From Myxococcus llanfairpwllgwyngyllgogerychwyrndrobwllllantysiliogogogochensis (lineage in GTDB: Bacteria > Myxococcota > Myxococcia > Myxococcales > Myxococcaceae), in NCBI RefSeq assembly GCF_006636215.1, contig NZ_VIFM01000032.1, positions 1-64,000 of the forward strand: a stretch of 64,000 bases of DNA, given 5' to 3'. The position numbers and the translations under genes were made by a program. This document shows positions 44,869-52,446 of this stretch, in pieces. Numbering within the stretch: the first letter of the stretch is position 1; every line of letters begins with the position of its first letter. Below the pieces are notes generated by a model, which saw only the letters and a program-made list of their open reading frames with translations, was not told the origin of the DNA and ran no database searches.

Positions 44869-45936
44869 TCAGGGTGTCACCCTCTCCCCAGAGAGGGCGC
44901 GCTCACTCCTGGGCTTCGGGATCACCTCGGTGTGCGTGAGTTCGGAGAACGAGGTGCTGGTGAGCGCCTCGACAAAAGCCACCAGGTCGGCCCGCTCTTG
45001 AGGGGTGAACGGGGGCCGGCGGGCGCCTCGACTGACGCGAGAATCCAGCTCGCGCTCCACGGCCTCGCTCAGCGAGGGAACACCGCCGTCGTGCATGTAG
45101 GGCGCCGTGAGGGCGGCATTGCGCAGGCTGGGCGTCCGGAAGCGCCCCATGTCCTCCGGGCGAAGTGTCACGACGAAGCGCCCCAGCGCGGCCACGTCCT
45201 CTCGTGTGGCCACGGCGGAGAAGCGCTCGGTCTCGGACATTCGGGTCACTTCGCGAGCCACCGTGGGCAGCCGCGACTTGAGGTCCTCGCGCGGCTCGCC
45301 CGCGTGGAAGCGCCCATCCGTGAAGGTGGCCGCCTGGGGGCCCACGGTGTGGCAGCGACCGCACTCGGCGCGACCCAGGAACAGCTTGAGGCCCCGGCGC
45401 TGGGACTCGTCGAGCGCGGCGGAATCCTTGCCGAAGTGGAAGCGCTCAAACGGAGAAGGGCCGGACTTGAGCGTGCGCACATAGGCCGCGATGGACCGGG
45501 TGATGGTCCCGGTGGAGACCTCCTCGTTGGGAAAAGCCAGGGCGTGGGCCGCGGCATGGCGCTGACGGACACGAGCCACCAGGTTCTCGGGAGAACTCAG
45601 CGCGTGCTCTTGAGGATGCAGGAGCGGGTCGAGGATGAGCGCTTCCAGGGAGGTCCTCCTCCCATCCCAGAACAACGTCCGAGCATCCGCCACATCGAGC
45701 AGGCTGGGAGCATTTCGCGTGCCCACGCGGTGATGCGCGCCGAGAGAGCGAGCATCCCTGTCGGAGAAGACGCGCTCCGGCAGATGGCAAGACATGCAGG
45801 CGACCCGGCCATCGGCGCTCAAGGAGGTATCGAAGAACAGCGCGCGGCCGAGCACCTCCCGCTGCCGCTCGGACGCCGACGCCGTCATTGCCAGACAAAG
45901 GCCGGACATCACGGCCCAGCTCAAGAGTTGGCGCAA
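44869..45936 (-). CDS. dihaem cytochrome c peroxidase / MauG-family protein
   Basis: 355 residues. The best start is TTG at 45936, which gives a signal peptide with an Arg near the start (cleavage near residue 21, ASASE); ATG 45909 is an alternative. Haem c motifs are CMSCH (47-51) and CGRCH (192-196). TPSLRNAALTAPYMHDG is the typical late signature. Family members reduce hydrogen peroxide or oxidise protein and small substrates in the periplasm. Which applies here is not clear. It has no obvious partner gene; the carbonic anhydrase gene upstream is 87 bases away on the same strand. Confidence 0.88.
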   Translation of the reverse strand: MRQLLSWAVMSGLCLAMTASASERQREVLGRALFFDTSLSADGRVACMSCHLPERVFSDRDARSLGAHHRVGTRNAPSLLDVADARTLFWDGRRTSLEALILDPLLHPQEHALSSPENLVARVRQRHAAAHALAFPNEEVSTGTITRSIAAYVRTLKSGPSPFERFHFGKDSAALDESQRRGLKLFLGRAECGRCHTVGPQAATFTDGRFHAGEPREDLKSRLPTVAREVTRMSETERFSAVATREDVAALGRFVVTLRPEDMGRFRTPSLRNAALTAPYMHDGGVPSLSEAVERELDSRVSRGARRPPFTPQERADLVAFVEALTSTSFSELTHTEVIPKPRSERALSGERVTP

Positions 45937-46023
45937 CGAAAGCCCCCTGCCTCTCCAACGTCAATCCAGCCGTGTCGAACAACCATCAGGCCCGGGAATT
46001 AGCACCCGGGAGTACGGGCCCGC

Positions 46024-46695
46024 TCAGAACACCTGACGGAGCCCGAAGCGACCACGGGCGCGCGCGGAGTCGCCGTCCACGGCGACCACGGGGGCGTACT
46101 GCCCAAGTTCCGGGTCATAGGCATGCACCGAGCCGGACTCGAGCTGGTACACCCAGGCATAGAGGTTGAGCTGGCGGCGTGCGAGCCCTTCGGCGACGAC
46201 GGGCAGCGAGCGCAGGTGCTCGACCTGGACGAGGACGTTCTCCATCACAGCCGCGGTCTGCAAGGAGGGGCCGGTCAGGTGGCTGTAGCTCTCCTGGAGG
46301 ATGCGGCGGGTGGGCTCAGCGTGGCGGAGCCAGTCGCGCATCTCCGGGAGGCGGGCCAACTGCTCGGGGTGGAGAAGGCCCTGCATGGCGCCGCAGCGGG
46401 TGTGGCCGCAGACGATGATGTGGCGCACTTCCAGGGCCGCCACGGCGTACTCGATGGTGGCCGCCTCGCCGTTGTTGGGGGTGCCGTGGGGCGGGACGAG
46501 GTTGCCCGCGTTGCGGATGATGAAGAGCTCGCCCGGCCCCGCGCCGGTCAGCTCGTTGGGGAGGACTCGCGAGTCCGAGCAGGTGATGAAGAGCACCTCG
46601 GGGCTCTGCGCCTCGGCGAGCCGGGAGTACAGCTCCTGCTTGGAGCGAAAGACCTCCGTCTGGAAGTGGTGAAGGCCGGGGATGAGTTTCTCCAT
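46024..46695 (-). CDS. beta-class carbonic anhydrase
   Basis: 223 residues. Zinc ligands are Cys39 (in CSDSR), His98 and Cys101 (in CGHTRCGAM), with the Asp41/Arg43 pair present. It interconverts carbon dioxide and bicarbonate in the cytosol for carboxylation and pH control. The start at 46695 (MEKLIPGLHHF) matches the family N terminus; the longer open frame upstream has no conserved content. The 208-base divergent gap to the pentapeptide gene holds no clear palindrome. Confidence 0.93.
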   Translation of the reverse strand: MEKLIPGLHHFQTEVFRSKQELYSRLAEAQSPEVLFITCSDSRVLPNELTGAGPGELFIIRNAGNLVPPHGTPNNGEAATIEYAVAALEVRHIIVCGHTRCGAMQGLLHPEQLARLPEMRDWLRHAEPTRRILQESYSHLTGPSLQTAAVMENVLVQVEHLRSLPVVAEGLARRQLNLYAWVYQLESGSVHAYDPELGQYAPVVAVDGDSARARGRFGLRQVF

Positions 46696-46903
46696 GGAGC
46701 GGAGACTTCCCCATGAGCGGGGGCGCCGACAACCCTGATGTCGAGGAGAATGTCGTCCGCAGTGCGACATCCAGGAGGGCTCGCGTTGCGCACACTCGGG
46801 CCGTGCGATGCAACTTCGAACTCCTGATTCTCGCCAGAAGCGGTGAGGCATCGCCCCATTCATCGTCGCCGTTGAGTCAGCGGGAACAGGCGATAGTGGG
46901 ACT

Positions 46904-47563
46904 GTGAGCGAGACCGACGGAGCCGGGGCCGAGGGAACGCAGCGCCTGCTGCGAGAGACGTACTTCGAGAACGAGACCTTCACGAACCTCGATCTCCAGA
47001 ACGCCGAACTGGCCGACAAGGAGTTCTATCGCTGCACCTTCGAGAACTGTCAGCTCCAGGAGAGCCGGTGGAAGGACAGCATCCTCGAAGCGTGCGTCGT
47101 CCGGGGATGCAACGTCACGCGCGCGCAATTCGGCCGGATCGCGCTCAGGGAGGTCCGGTTCGAGGGCTCCAAGCTGATCGGCATCGACTGGAGCAACATC
47201 GCCTCGAACCCGGAGTTCTCGTTCGTGGATTCGGGCCTGTCCTACTGCTCATTCGTCGGGCTCAGCATGAGGAAGATGGAGTTCCTGCGCTGCGTGGCCC
47301 GCGAGGTGAACTTCTACGACCTGGACCTGACCGACTCGGACTTCAAGGGGACAGACCTCTCCGGAAGCAACTTCCGGGGCTGCACGCTGACACGGACGGA
47401 CTTCTCGGAGACCCAGGGAGCGTTCCTGGACCCGGCGCACAACCGGCTGAAGGACACCCGTGTGCCGCTGGACTCCGTGGTCAATCTGGCCAAGACACTC
47501 GGCATGCGCGTGGCGGGATATCACGACGAGGTGTCCACGAAAGGGAAGAAGAAGGCTCGGTAG
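46904..47563 (+). CDS. pentapeptide-repeat protein
   Basis: 219 residues from GTG 46904. From about residue 25 to 180 the sequence follows the A/C(D/N)LXX five-residue pattern (FTNLDLQNAELADKEFYRC, DFKGTDLSGSNFRGCTL), giving a right-handed quadrilateral helix. Qnr and McbG proteins of this fold protect gyrase by mimicking DNA, and this length is similar. A resistance role is possible, more so near a biosynthetic locus, but the cluster starts 7 kb away and no evidence ties them. The final 30 residues form a helix with a Lys-rich tail. Confidence 0.85.
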   Translation: MSETDGAGAEGTQRLLRETYFENETFTNLDLQNAELADKEFYRCTFENCQLQESRWKDSILEACVVRGCNVTRAQFGRIALREVRFEGSKLIGIDWSNIASNPEFSFVDSGLSYCSFVGLSMRKMEFLRCVAREVNFYDLDLTDSDFKGTDLSGSNFRGCTLTRTDFSETQGAFLDPAHNRLKDTRVPLDSVVNLAKTLGMRVAGYHDEVSTKGKKKAR

Positions 47564-47582
47564 CGACAGGGCCGAGCCTTCT
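47550..47582. terminator. hairpin terminator between convergent genes
   Basis: AGAAGGCTCGG (47550-47560) and CCGAGCCTTCT (47572-47582) form an 11-base perfect stem with an 11-base loop that includes the stop codon of the pentapeptide gene. It would serve both that gene and the convergent lipoprotein. Confidence 0.7.
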
Positions 47583-47599
47583 CGGACGGCAGGGATTTG

Positions 47600-48562
47600 T
47601 CAGAAGGGAGGCGTGTCGCAAGAGATCCAGTTGCAGTTCGACCTGAACGCCCAGGTCAGGTGATATCCATCACCGTCCGCGTCCAAGACATCCCACCGAT
47701 GGTTTCGGATGTAGTACTCCTGCACGCCGCAGGCCTGGCCACCCGGGCAGGCCCAATAGCTGGCGGAATGCCACCAGTACGACGCCATCTCCCCCGCGAA
47801 AACGGCCCAGGCCCCTCTCGCGACATTGTCGTAGGAGAGCTGCAACCTCAAACTCCCCCGATAGGGTGCCGCCTGGATGAACGCCGTCTTGGCGTTACGG
47901 GAGGCCGCACCATTGCCGGTTCTATTGGGCAGACAGTCGAAAAACTCTCCCCACTTGTAGCAGGCAGAATCTCGCCAAAGCGCCCCCTGGTCACTCGTCC
48001 ATGACTGGGTGACAGAGTCTCCCGTCTGCGCACCAGGATCCGGGGCAAATCCCTCGGAGAAGTCCAGGCTCGGGACGGCCGCATCCCACGCAGGCAGATG
48101 GAAGTCATCGGGCGCCTCCCGGCGCGATTCGGCCCGGACCAATGCGTCCGGCGGCGTGGCGCCTCCCGTGAGCCGGCGATAGAGCGCGACGGCGGAGCGG
48201 TCGGCCCCCTCCTGGTCGCGCAGGAAACGCCCATCCTCAACGGGCCCGCGCTCCACGACGAGGAGGCCACCGGGCTGCACATCGTAGAATTCAACGAAGT
48301 GCGCGGGTGCCATCTCGACACGGGCAACCAGGTGGTTGAGTTCATCGAGCTTCGGCCGCAGCTTCTGCGTGGCGTCCAATGCGGCCGCCGGGTCGGATTC
48401 GTAGAGTTGGTCGATGCGCTGGAGTGACAGTTGCGCCTCAGCCAGTGATGGAGGGGCGAGGTTGATCGGCGTTTGACCATCATCCAGAGAATCACTGCAC
48501 CCTGTTGACGCCAGTGCGGCCGCCAGCAGGAACCCCCGTCGAAATAGGCCATTGCGCTTCAT
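47600..48562 (-). CDS. hypothetical lipoprotein with Trp/Cys-rich C terminus
   Basis: 320 residues from ATG 48562, preceded by TGGAGGAT. Lipobox ALASTGC. Helical N-terminal part (about 35-100), then a C-terminal domain rich in Trp, Tyr and Cys (SACYKWGEFFDC, SYWACPGGQACG, CNWISC). It ends with a DADGDGYH segment. No family is recognised. It may be an outer-surface or secreted binding protein. It is divergent from another small lipoprotein, with a 20-base inverted repeat between them. Confidence 0.72.
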   Translation of the reverse strand: MKRNGLFRRGFLLAAALASTGCSDSLDDGQTPINLAPPSLAEAQLSLQRIDQLYESDPAAALDATQKLRPKLDELNHLVARVEMAPAHFVEFYDVQPGGLLVVERGPVEDGRFLRDQEGADRSAVALYRRLTGGATPPDALVRAESRREAPDDFHLPAWDAAVPSLDFSEGFAPDPGAQTGDSVTQSWTSDQGALWRDSACYKWGEFFDCLPNRTGNGAASRNAKTAFIQAAPYRGSLRLQLSYDNVARGAWAVFAGEMASYWWHSASYWACPGGQACGVQEYYIRNHRWDVLDADGDGYHLTWAFRSNCNWISCDTPPF

Positions 48563-48634
48563 TGCGTATCCTCCAATCACGTCATTGGGCACGCCCAACT
48601 GCCCATTCACATACCCCGACGGCCCGCGAACAAA

Positions 48635-48654
48635 CATCCCTAAGCCTAGGGATG
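48635..48654. promoter_or_regulatory. 20-base inverted repeat in a divergent region
   Basis: CATCCCTAAGCCTAGGGATG: eight-base perfect arms and a four-base spacer, 73 bases before the minus-strand lipoprotein start and about 160 before the plus-strand one. It could be an operator shared by both lipoprotein genes. Confidence 0.5.
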
Positions 48655-48812
48655 GACCTGTTCGCGTGGCGACCCGCGAAATCGCGTCGGCATCGAGGGC
48701 ACGGAGCCTCATCTGAGCGATTCTGGACACTCGCCACTCATGCAACCAGGACTCTCATGCAAGTCAGTTAATATACGACTGCCTTTCCACCCTGAACACA
48801 CAGGAGCGCCTC

Positions 48813-49262
48813 ATGTCAGTTCCGACTATCGTGAAGCACTTTCTACGTGGTGCGGTGATAGTTTCGGCAGGGGTCTTGCTTGGTGCCTGTGGCGAGCCCC
48901 TTGCGTCCGAGGAAGAGGGAATCGACACGGGAGACACCGTCACCGCCCTCGACATCCCTCCTCCAACGGCAACCATGGGATGCGGAAGAAACCCGCAGAC
49001 CTATGCGGTCTCCTGCACCGGCAGCGCCAGTAACGGTGTAGCGCCGTATACCTACCAGTGGTCGATCATTGATGACTTCGGGAATGGGCCGTATGGCGAC
49101 GACTGGTGGAACAACTCGACCACCTATAGTGACTACTGCCAGTGGGGGCTCTACACATACGGGACATACTACGACAAGTACATCCGGTTCCGCGTCCTCG
49201 ACGCCAACACCTACGTGTCGAACGTGGTTCAGGTCAGGTACCGCTGCTGGAGTCCAAACTAA
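48813..49262 (+). CDS. small lipoprotein, Tyr/Trp-rich
   Basis: 149 residues from ATG 48813, with AGGAG seven bases upstream. Lipobox LLGAC. The mature part looks like a single Ig-like beta sandwich (SCTGSASNGVAPYTYQW, IRFRVLDANTYVSNVVQVRYRC), unusually rich in Tyr and Trp, with Cys pairs. No enzyme motif. Codon use is less extreme in GC than in the flanking blocks, like its neighbours to the right. Function unknown. Confidence 0.7.
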   Translation: MSVPTIVKHFLRGAVIVSAGVLLGACGEPLASEEEGIDTGDTVTALDIPPPTATMGCGRNPQTYAVSCTGSASNGVAPYTYQWSIIDDFGNGPYGDDWWNNSTTYSDYCQWGLYTYGTYYDKYIRFRVLDANTYVSNVVQVRYRCWSPN

Positions 49263-49341
49263 CAGCACGCCGCATATGACTGAGCGTGCTTGACGTCTCG
49301 CAGAAGCATACTCAGTGACACATCCCGGACGAACGTCGGAA

Positions 49342-49365
49342 CCCGCCCACCGAGAAGTGGGCGGG
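49342..49365. terminator. hairpin between convergent small genes
   Basis: CCCGCCCAC-CGAGAA-GTGGGCGGG: nine-base perfect stem, six-base loop, between the stop codons of two convergent lipoprotein genes. It has no T tract. Confidence 0.6.
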
Positions 49366-49484
49366 CGGCGTGGGCAGATTCAGGCGGCCGCGACCAGCTC
49401 AGACGAGCGAAATCGAGTCGCACATTTGGAATGGTCGCCTTCGGCGGGCGTCCCGCAGCATTCCTTTTGCGTGGGTACGAACAG

Positions 49485-49787
49485 CTAGTCAACGCAACAA
49501 ACAGACCTATCAACGGTGTAGCCGCCCCCCTCGTCCACCCTGACGACGGTGCATTTCCCATAGCTCTTGACGCTACTGCCGCGACGCGCGCAGTCTTCCC
49601 GTCCGTACTGAAGTGATTGAGCACACGCAGCCGCATATGATTCTCGTTCAGCGCGATACAGCAAACAGGACTCCAGGGCGCCCTCATCGCTGACCGGATC
49701 TTGCGGCGATGCGCCCGGTTCAATGCCGCCACACCCGAACAGAATGATCGCTGAGAGTCCCACGGCAACAATCCCATTGCGCGCCAT
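49485..49787 (-). CDS. small Cys-rich lipoprotein
   Basis: 100 residues from ATG 49787, preceded by AAGGAAGGA. Lipobox ILFGC. The mature chain of about 80 residues has six Cys (one CC at the end), suggesting a disulfide-bonded mini-domain. No family is recognised. It lies in the AT-richer segment beside the tRNA-Leu gene. Confidence 0.65.
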   Translation of the reverse strand: MARNGIVAVGLSAIILFGCGGIEPGASPQDPVSDEGALESCLLYRAERESYAAACAQSLQYGREDCARRGSSVKSYGKCTVVRVDEGGGYTVDRSVCCVD

Positions 49788-50393
49788 GCGATTCCTTCCT
49801 TTCGAGTCACGACTACGCGGAAACCATAGCATCACACAACATTCCTAACAACATGGGCATCCAAGAGCCCCTTCGGCGCTTGCCGCAAAACTGAAGGACT
49901 CGTGCGGCATTGAATTCCCAAACTCCCAGAGGCAGTCTTTTGATGGCTCCTCGACAGGCCCGCCGAGAAGCCACCCAGCGACGTGAACGACTCATCACGT
50001 CGGCGTCGAAGCCTTCGAGTTCCACCCGGCGTAAGTCGACCCGCGAATCTCACGGGAAATCGGCACGGATCTCAAGGCACTGCACTTCGCCCGAGGCCAG
50101 CGTCGGATGGAGGGAGGGAACACGGCCGCTCGTCTACTACCGGTGAGCGTCAAGGTAGTTGTCGCGCGCGAGGGCTCAGCCGAGGCCACTTCTTCCCCAA
50201 CACAGGGGAGGCCAGAGCCCCCACCGTCCTCCAGGACAATAGGTCTATCACCCAGCAAACACGCACTGAGCCAACAAAATCCAGCAGAAATTCCCGCTCT
50301 TGTCTTTAACGAAAACCGCCGCATCCTGAACATGCCTGCCCCACTCGGACCCCGATCCCCAAGAGACACAGACGGCCGAAACAGGAGGCAACA
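49788..50393. other. 606-base gap without a recognised gene
   Basis: Several open frames cross this gap on both strands, but none has a credible ribosome site plus protein-like composition. A small palindrome, TCGAAG-C-CTTCGA (50006-50018), is present. It may hold decayed sequence; I see no transposase or integrase remnant. Confidence 0.4.
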
Positions 50394-50921
50394 ATGCAAC
50401 ACGCCAAGCCGCCACAAAGTGACTGGTACCACCTCGGGATTGCGGTAGCGCTACTCTCCTCGGGAGTCGCAGCAGCAGAAACAGTGACGCTGGAATGCGC
50501 AGGCACAAGCGCCCTTCATTACGAGCCTGGTCTCACAAATACACCACAGCAGGTATCTTTCACATCGAAGACCACCTATGGCCCGTACCTGGGGATTCCG
50601 CTGGAAATTGCATCAGGAACTTCACAAGGCTTTGGCTCAAGCATCAATAGCGGCACCTTCGCCTCCACCTCATTCACACACACCACCACCTGGAATGACA
50701 GCACCACCAGCGTCATCACAGGAAGCAGCGTTGTCTCAGCCAGGCCTGCGGGAGAGAAGATAATTGTCGCGAATGGCGTCGCCGTAAGCGGTAGGTTTCA
50801 AGGGGCCCAGGTCGTGAGAACATTGACGTTGTTGAACACCGACCTGCTTGGATGCTTCACGCCCGAAGTGGTTTCGGACGTTGCGGGACCTGTGACGCCC
50901 ACAGTCGTCAAACTGCTCTAA
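50394..50921 (+). CDS. secreted hypothetical protein
   Basis: 175 residues from ATG 50394, with AGGAGG five bases upstream. Signal peptide about residues 12-29, ending VAAAE. The mature protein begins TVTLECAGTS and is Thr/Ser-rich beta structure with two Cys. I recall similar small secreted proteins in Streptomyces and myxobacteria without assigned function. It converges with a lipoprotein gene, 17 bases apart. Confidence 0.65.
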   Translation: MQHAKPPQSDWYHLGIAVALLSSGVAAAETVTLECAGTSALHYEPGLTNTPQQVSFTSKTTYGPYLGIPLEIASGTSQGFGSSINSGTFASTSFTHTTTWNDSTTSVITGSSVVSARPAGEKIIVANGVAVSGRFQGAQVVRTLTLLNTDLLGCFTPEVVSDVAGPVTPTVVKLL

Positions 50922-50938
50922 CGACGCGCCTCGGGCCA

Positions 50939-51505
50939 CTACTCGAAAGCCGTGAAGGAGAAGGTCGATTGGAAGTCGACGTTCGCGCCCTTACTCGTGA
51001 AGGAGGGGGCCGCCGAGCCGCGCAGTACCACATTGAACTTGCCTGCGAGAAAGCGCGTGTAGTCCTCCGCCGCCATTGCCTCCGAGTCAAAGTCGACGAT
51101 GAACGGCACTGGGCCACTTCCCGTGGGGTTCTCCAGATGGCCCGCGAAGTACGTGTTGTTGGACTCCTCTGTGAGGAAGAGGATGTCCACGCGGCCGGTG
51201 AAGACCTCGTCGAGCGACGCCACGCCCACGCTGGCTGCGCCCAGGGTGAGCGTGAGGCTGGCGAGCTCAACGCGCGATGGCTGCCGGCCATTCAACTTCT
51301 CGCGCGCTGTATCGACGAAGACCTTGAAGGGATTGCCCGACTCCGTCGAGATGCCCTTCTGGGAAGTAACGGTGGCATTGACCGTGTCGGACGACTTGGC
51401 CTTGAGGTTGATGCCGACCGGCGCTGAGTATGAAACCGCATCGCCGCCACAGCCGATGAGTGCCTGGGCGGTGAGCAGAACGAGCAGGAAAATTCGGTGA
51501 GTCAT
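50939..51505 (-). CDS. hypothetical lipoprotein
   Basis: 188 residues from ATG 51505 with AAAGG upstream. Lipobox ALIGC. The mature domain alternates strands (VDILFLTEES, KFNVVLRG, TFSFTAFE) without a known signature. It is the last full gene before the tRNA-Leu. No catalytic residues stand out. Confidence 0.68.
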   Translation of the reverse strand: MTHRIFLLVLLTAQALIGCGGDAVSYSAPVGINLKAKSSDTVNATVTSQKGISTESGNPFKVFVDTAREKLNGRQPSRVELASLTLTLGAASVGVASLDEVFTGRVDILFLTEESNNTYFAGHLENPTGSGPVPFIVDFDSEAMAAEDYTRFLAGKFNVVLRGSAAPSFTSKGANVDFQSTFSFTAFE

Positions 51506-52200
51506 GGGAGCCTTTCCGGGAGAAATGGGTACGCTCGACTCGGCTCATCCTGTGAGCGCTGCACTTTGCGAATAGAGACCCCTTCGGGAGTCCGCTGGCC
51601 ACATCGCCAGTTGCCCGGAAACTCAAGAGCCCACGCGCTCGGCCCGCTGAGGCAACAGGCCCCCGCTGTGAGGAGCGGAGAGGTCACACTCCCGGTGACG
51701 GAAAGATCGAACCCCTCCCGGAAAGAGCCCCGGCGTCCCCCTGTGACAGGGGTGTACCGGCACACCGACGAGCGAGTCGCGGCCCTTCAGCAGGCCCACG
51801 ACTTCGCTCGCTTCATTGAGCAGACTGAGGGCACGCCGCACAAGCCATACCTCTCAAACTTCGCCGGCGACCTGCATTGAATGCGCGCAATGCCAACCCC
51901 GTAAGTGCCCGCGCATGATGAGGTGGCGTCGACTTTCAACATGCGGCGCCACGCTACAAGCCACTACATCGGCGTGAGCTGCGATGCATTGATGATTTTG
52001 AGTGAGATGCATTTTCCTGCGGCATCCACATCGAATCGAACAAGGCTGCTATCCGTGATTGTTCGAACCGCCTCAATCATTCTCGGATCTGTTGAAGCAC
52101 ACGAGGCAAACTGGCCAGTACGATTCCTTGCTCCACACCGCACCACGTAGAGGCTAGGGGTGACTTCAGTCTCGCAATATATAAAGACTGAGCAAAGAAG
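51506..52200. other. gap before the tRNA gene
   Basis: Nearly 700 bases with one likely gene fragment (51964-52146, listed separately). A perfect palindrome, CCCCTGT-G-ACAGGGG, lies at 51738-51752. A plus-strand frame ending at 51880 contains RVAALQQAHDFARFIEQTEG, which may be a decayed protein end, but no start or family is evident. Confidence 0.4.
51964..52146 (-). pseudogene. possible C-terminal fragment next to the tRNA 3' end
   Basis: About 60 codons from a GTG at 52146 read like a genuine protein end (MIEAVRTITDSSLVRFDV and KCISLKIINASQL) with less GC-extreme codons. There is no ribosome site or signal peptide. The frame runs back into the tRNA gene, so the original N terminus is absent. 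A remnant left by insertion or deletion at the tRNA is the simplest view. Confidence 0.4.
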
Positions 52201-52286
52201 TGCACGAGCCGGGAATCGAACCCGGACGGCCCTTTCGGGCCAGCGGATTTTAAGTCCGCTGCGTCTGCCAGTTCCGCCACTCGTGC
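52201..52286 (-). tRNA. tRNA-Leu (anticodon UAA)
   Basis: 86 bases on the minus strand. Acceptor arms GCACGAG / CTCGTGC with discriminator A, anticodon stem GCGGA / TCCGC around loop CTTAAAA (anticodon TAA), a long variable arm GGCCCGAAAGGGCC typical of leucine tRNAs, and a T arm with GGTTCGATTCC. CCA is not encoded. It reads UUA, a rare codon in DNA of this composition. Confidence 0.95.
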
Positions 52287-52406
52287 GCCAGGAGTTCCGG
52301 CACCTTACCTCGCCCCACCCCGCTTTGCATCCCGGTGCAGGCGCCCTGAACCCCTTGCTACCCAAATTCCCCAACAAGGTGAAGCAGATCATTCCCAGTG
52401 CAGCCA

Positions 52407-52430
52407 CTCCTCCCGTCAAACCGGGAGGAG
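52407..52430 (-). terminator. terminator hairpin of the amidohydrolase gene
   Basis: CTCCTCCCG-TCAAAC-CGGGAGGAG: nine-base perfect stem and six-base loop, 17 bases past the stop codon of the minus-strand amidohydrolase gene. No T run follows. Confidence 0.6.
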
Positions 52431-52446
52431 CACCACGGAAGCAGGG

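Noticed and set aside
49788-50393. Insertion-sequence remnant
   Set aside because: No transposase motif, terminal inverted repeat or target duplication could be seen.
47600-52286. tRNA-borne attachment site pair
   Set aside because: A second copy of the tRNA-Leu 3' sequence was looked for by eye and not found in the window.
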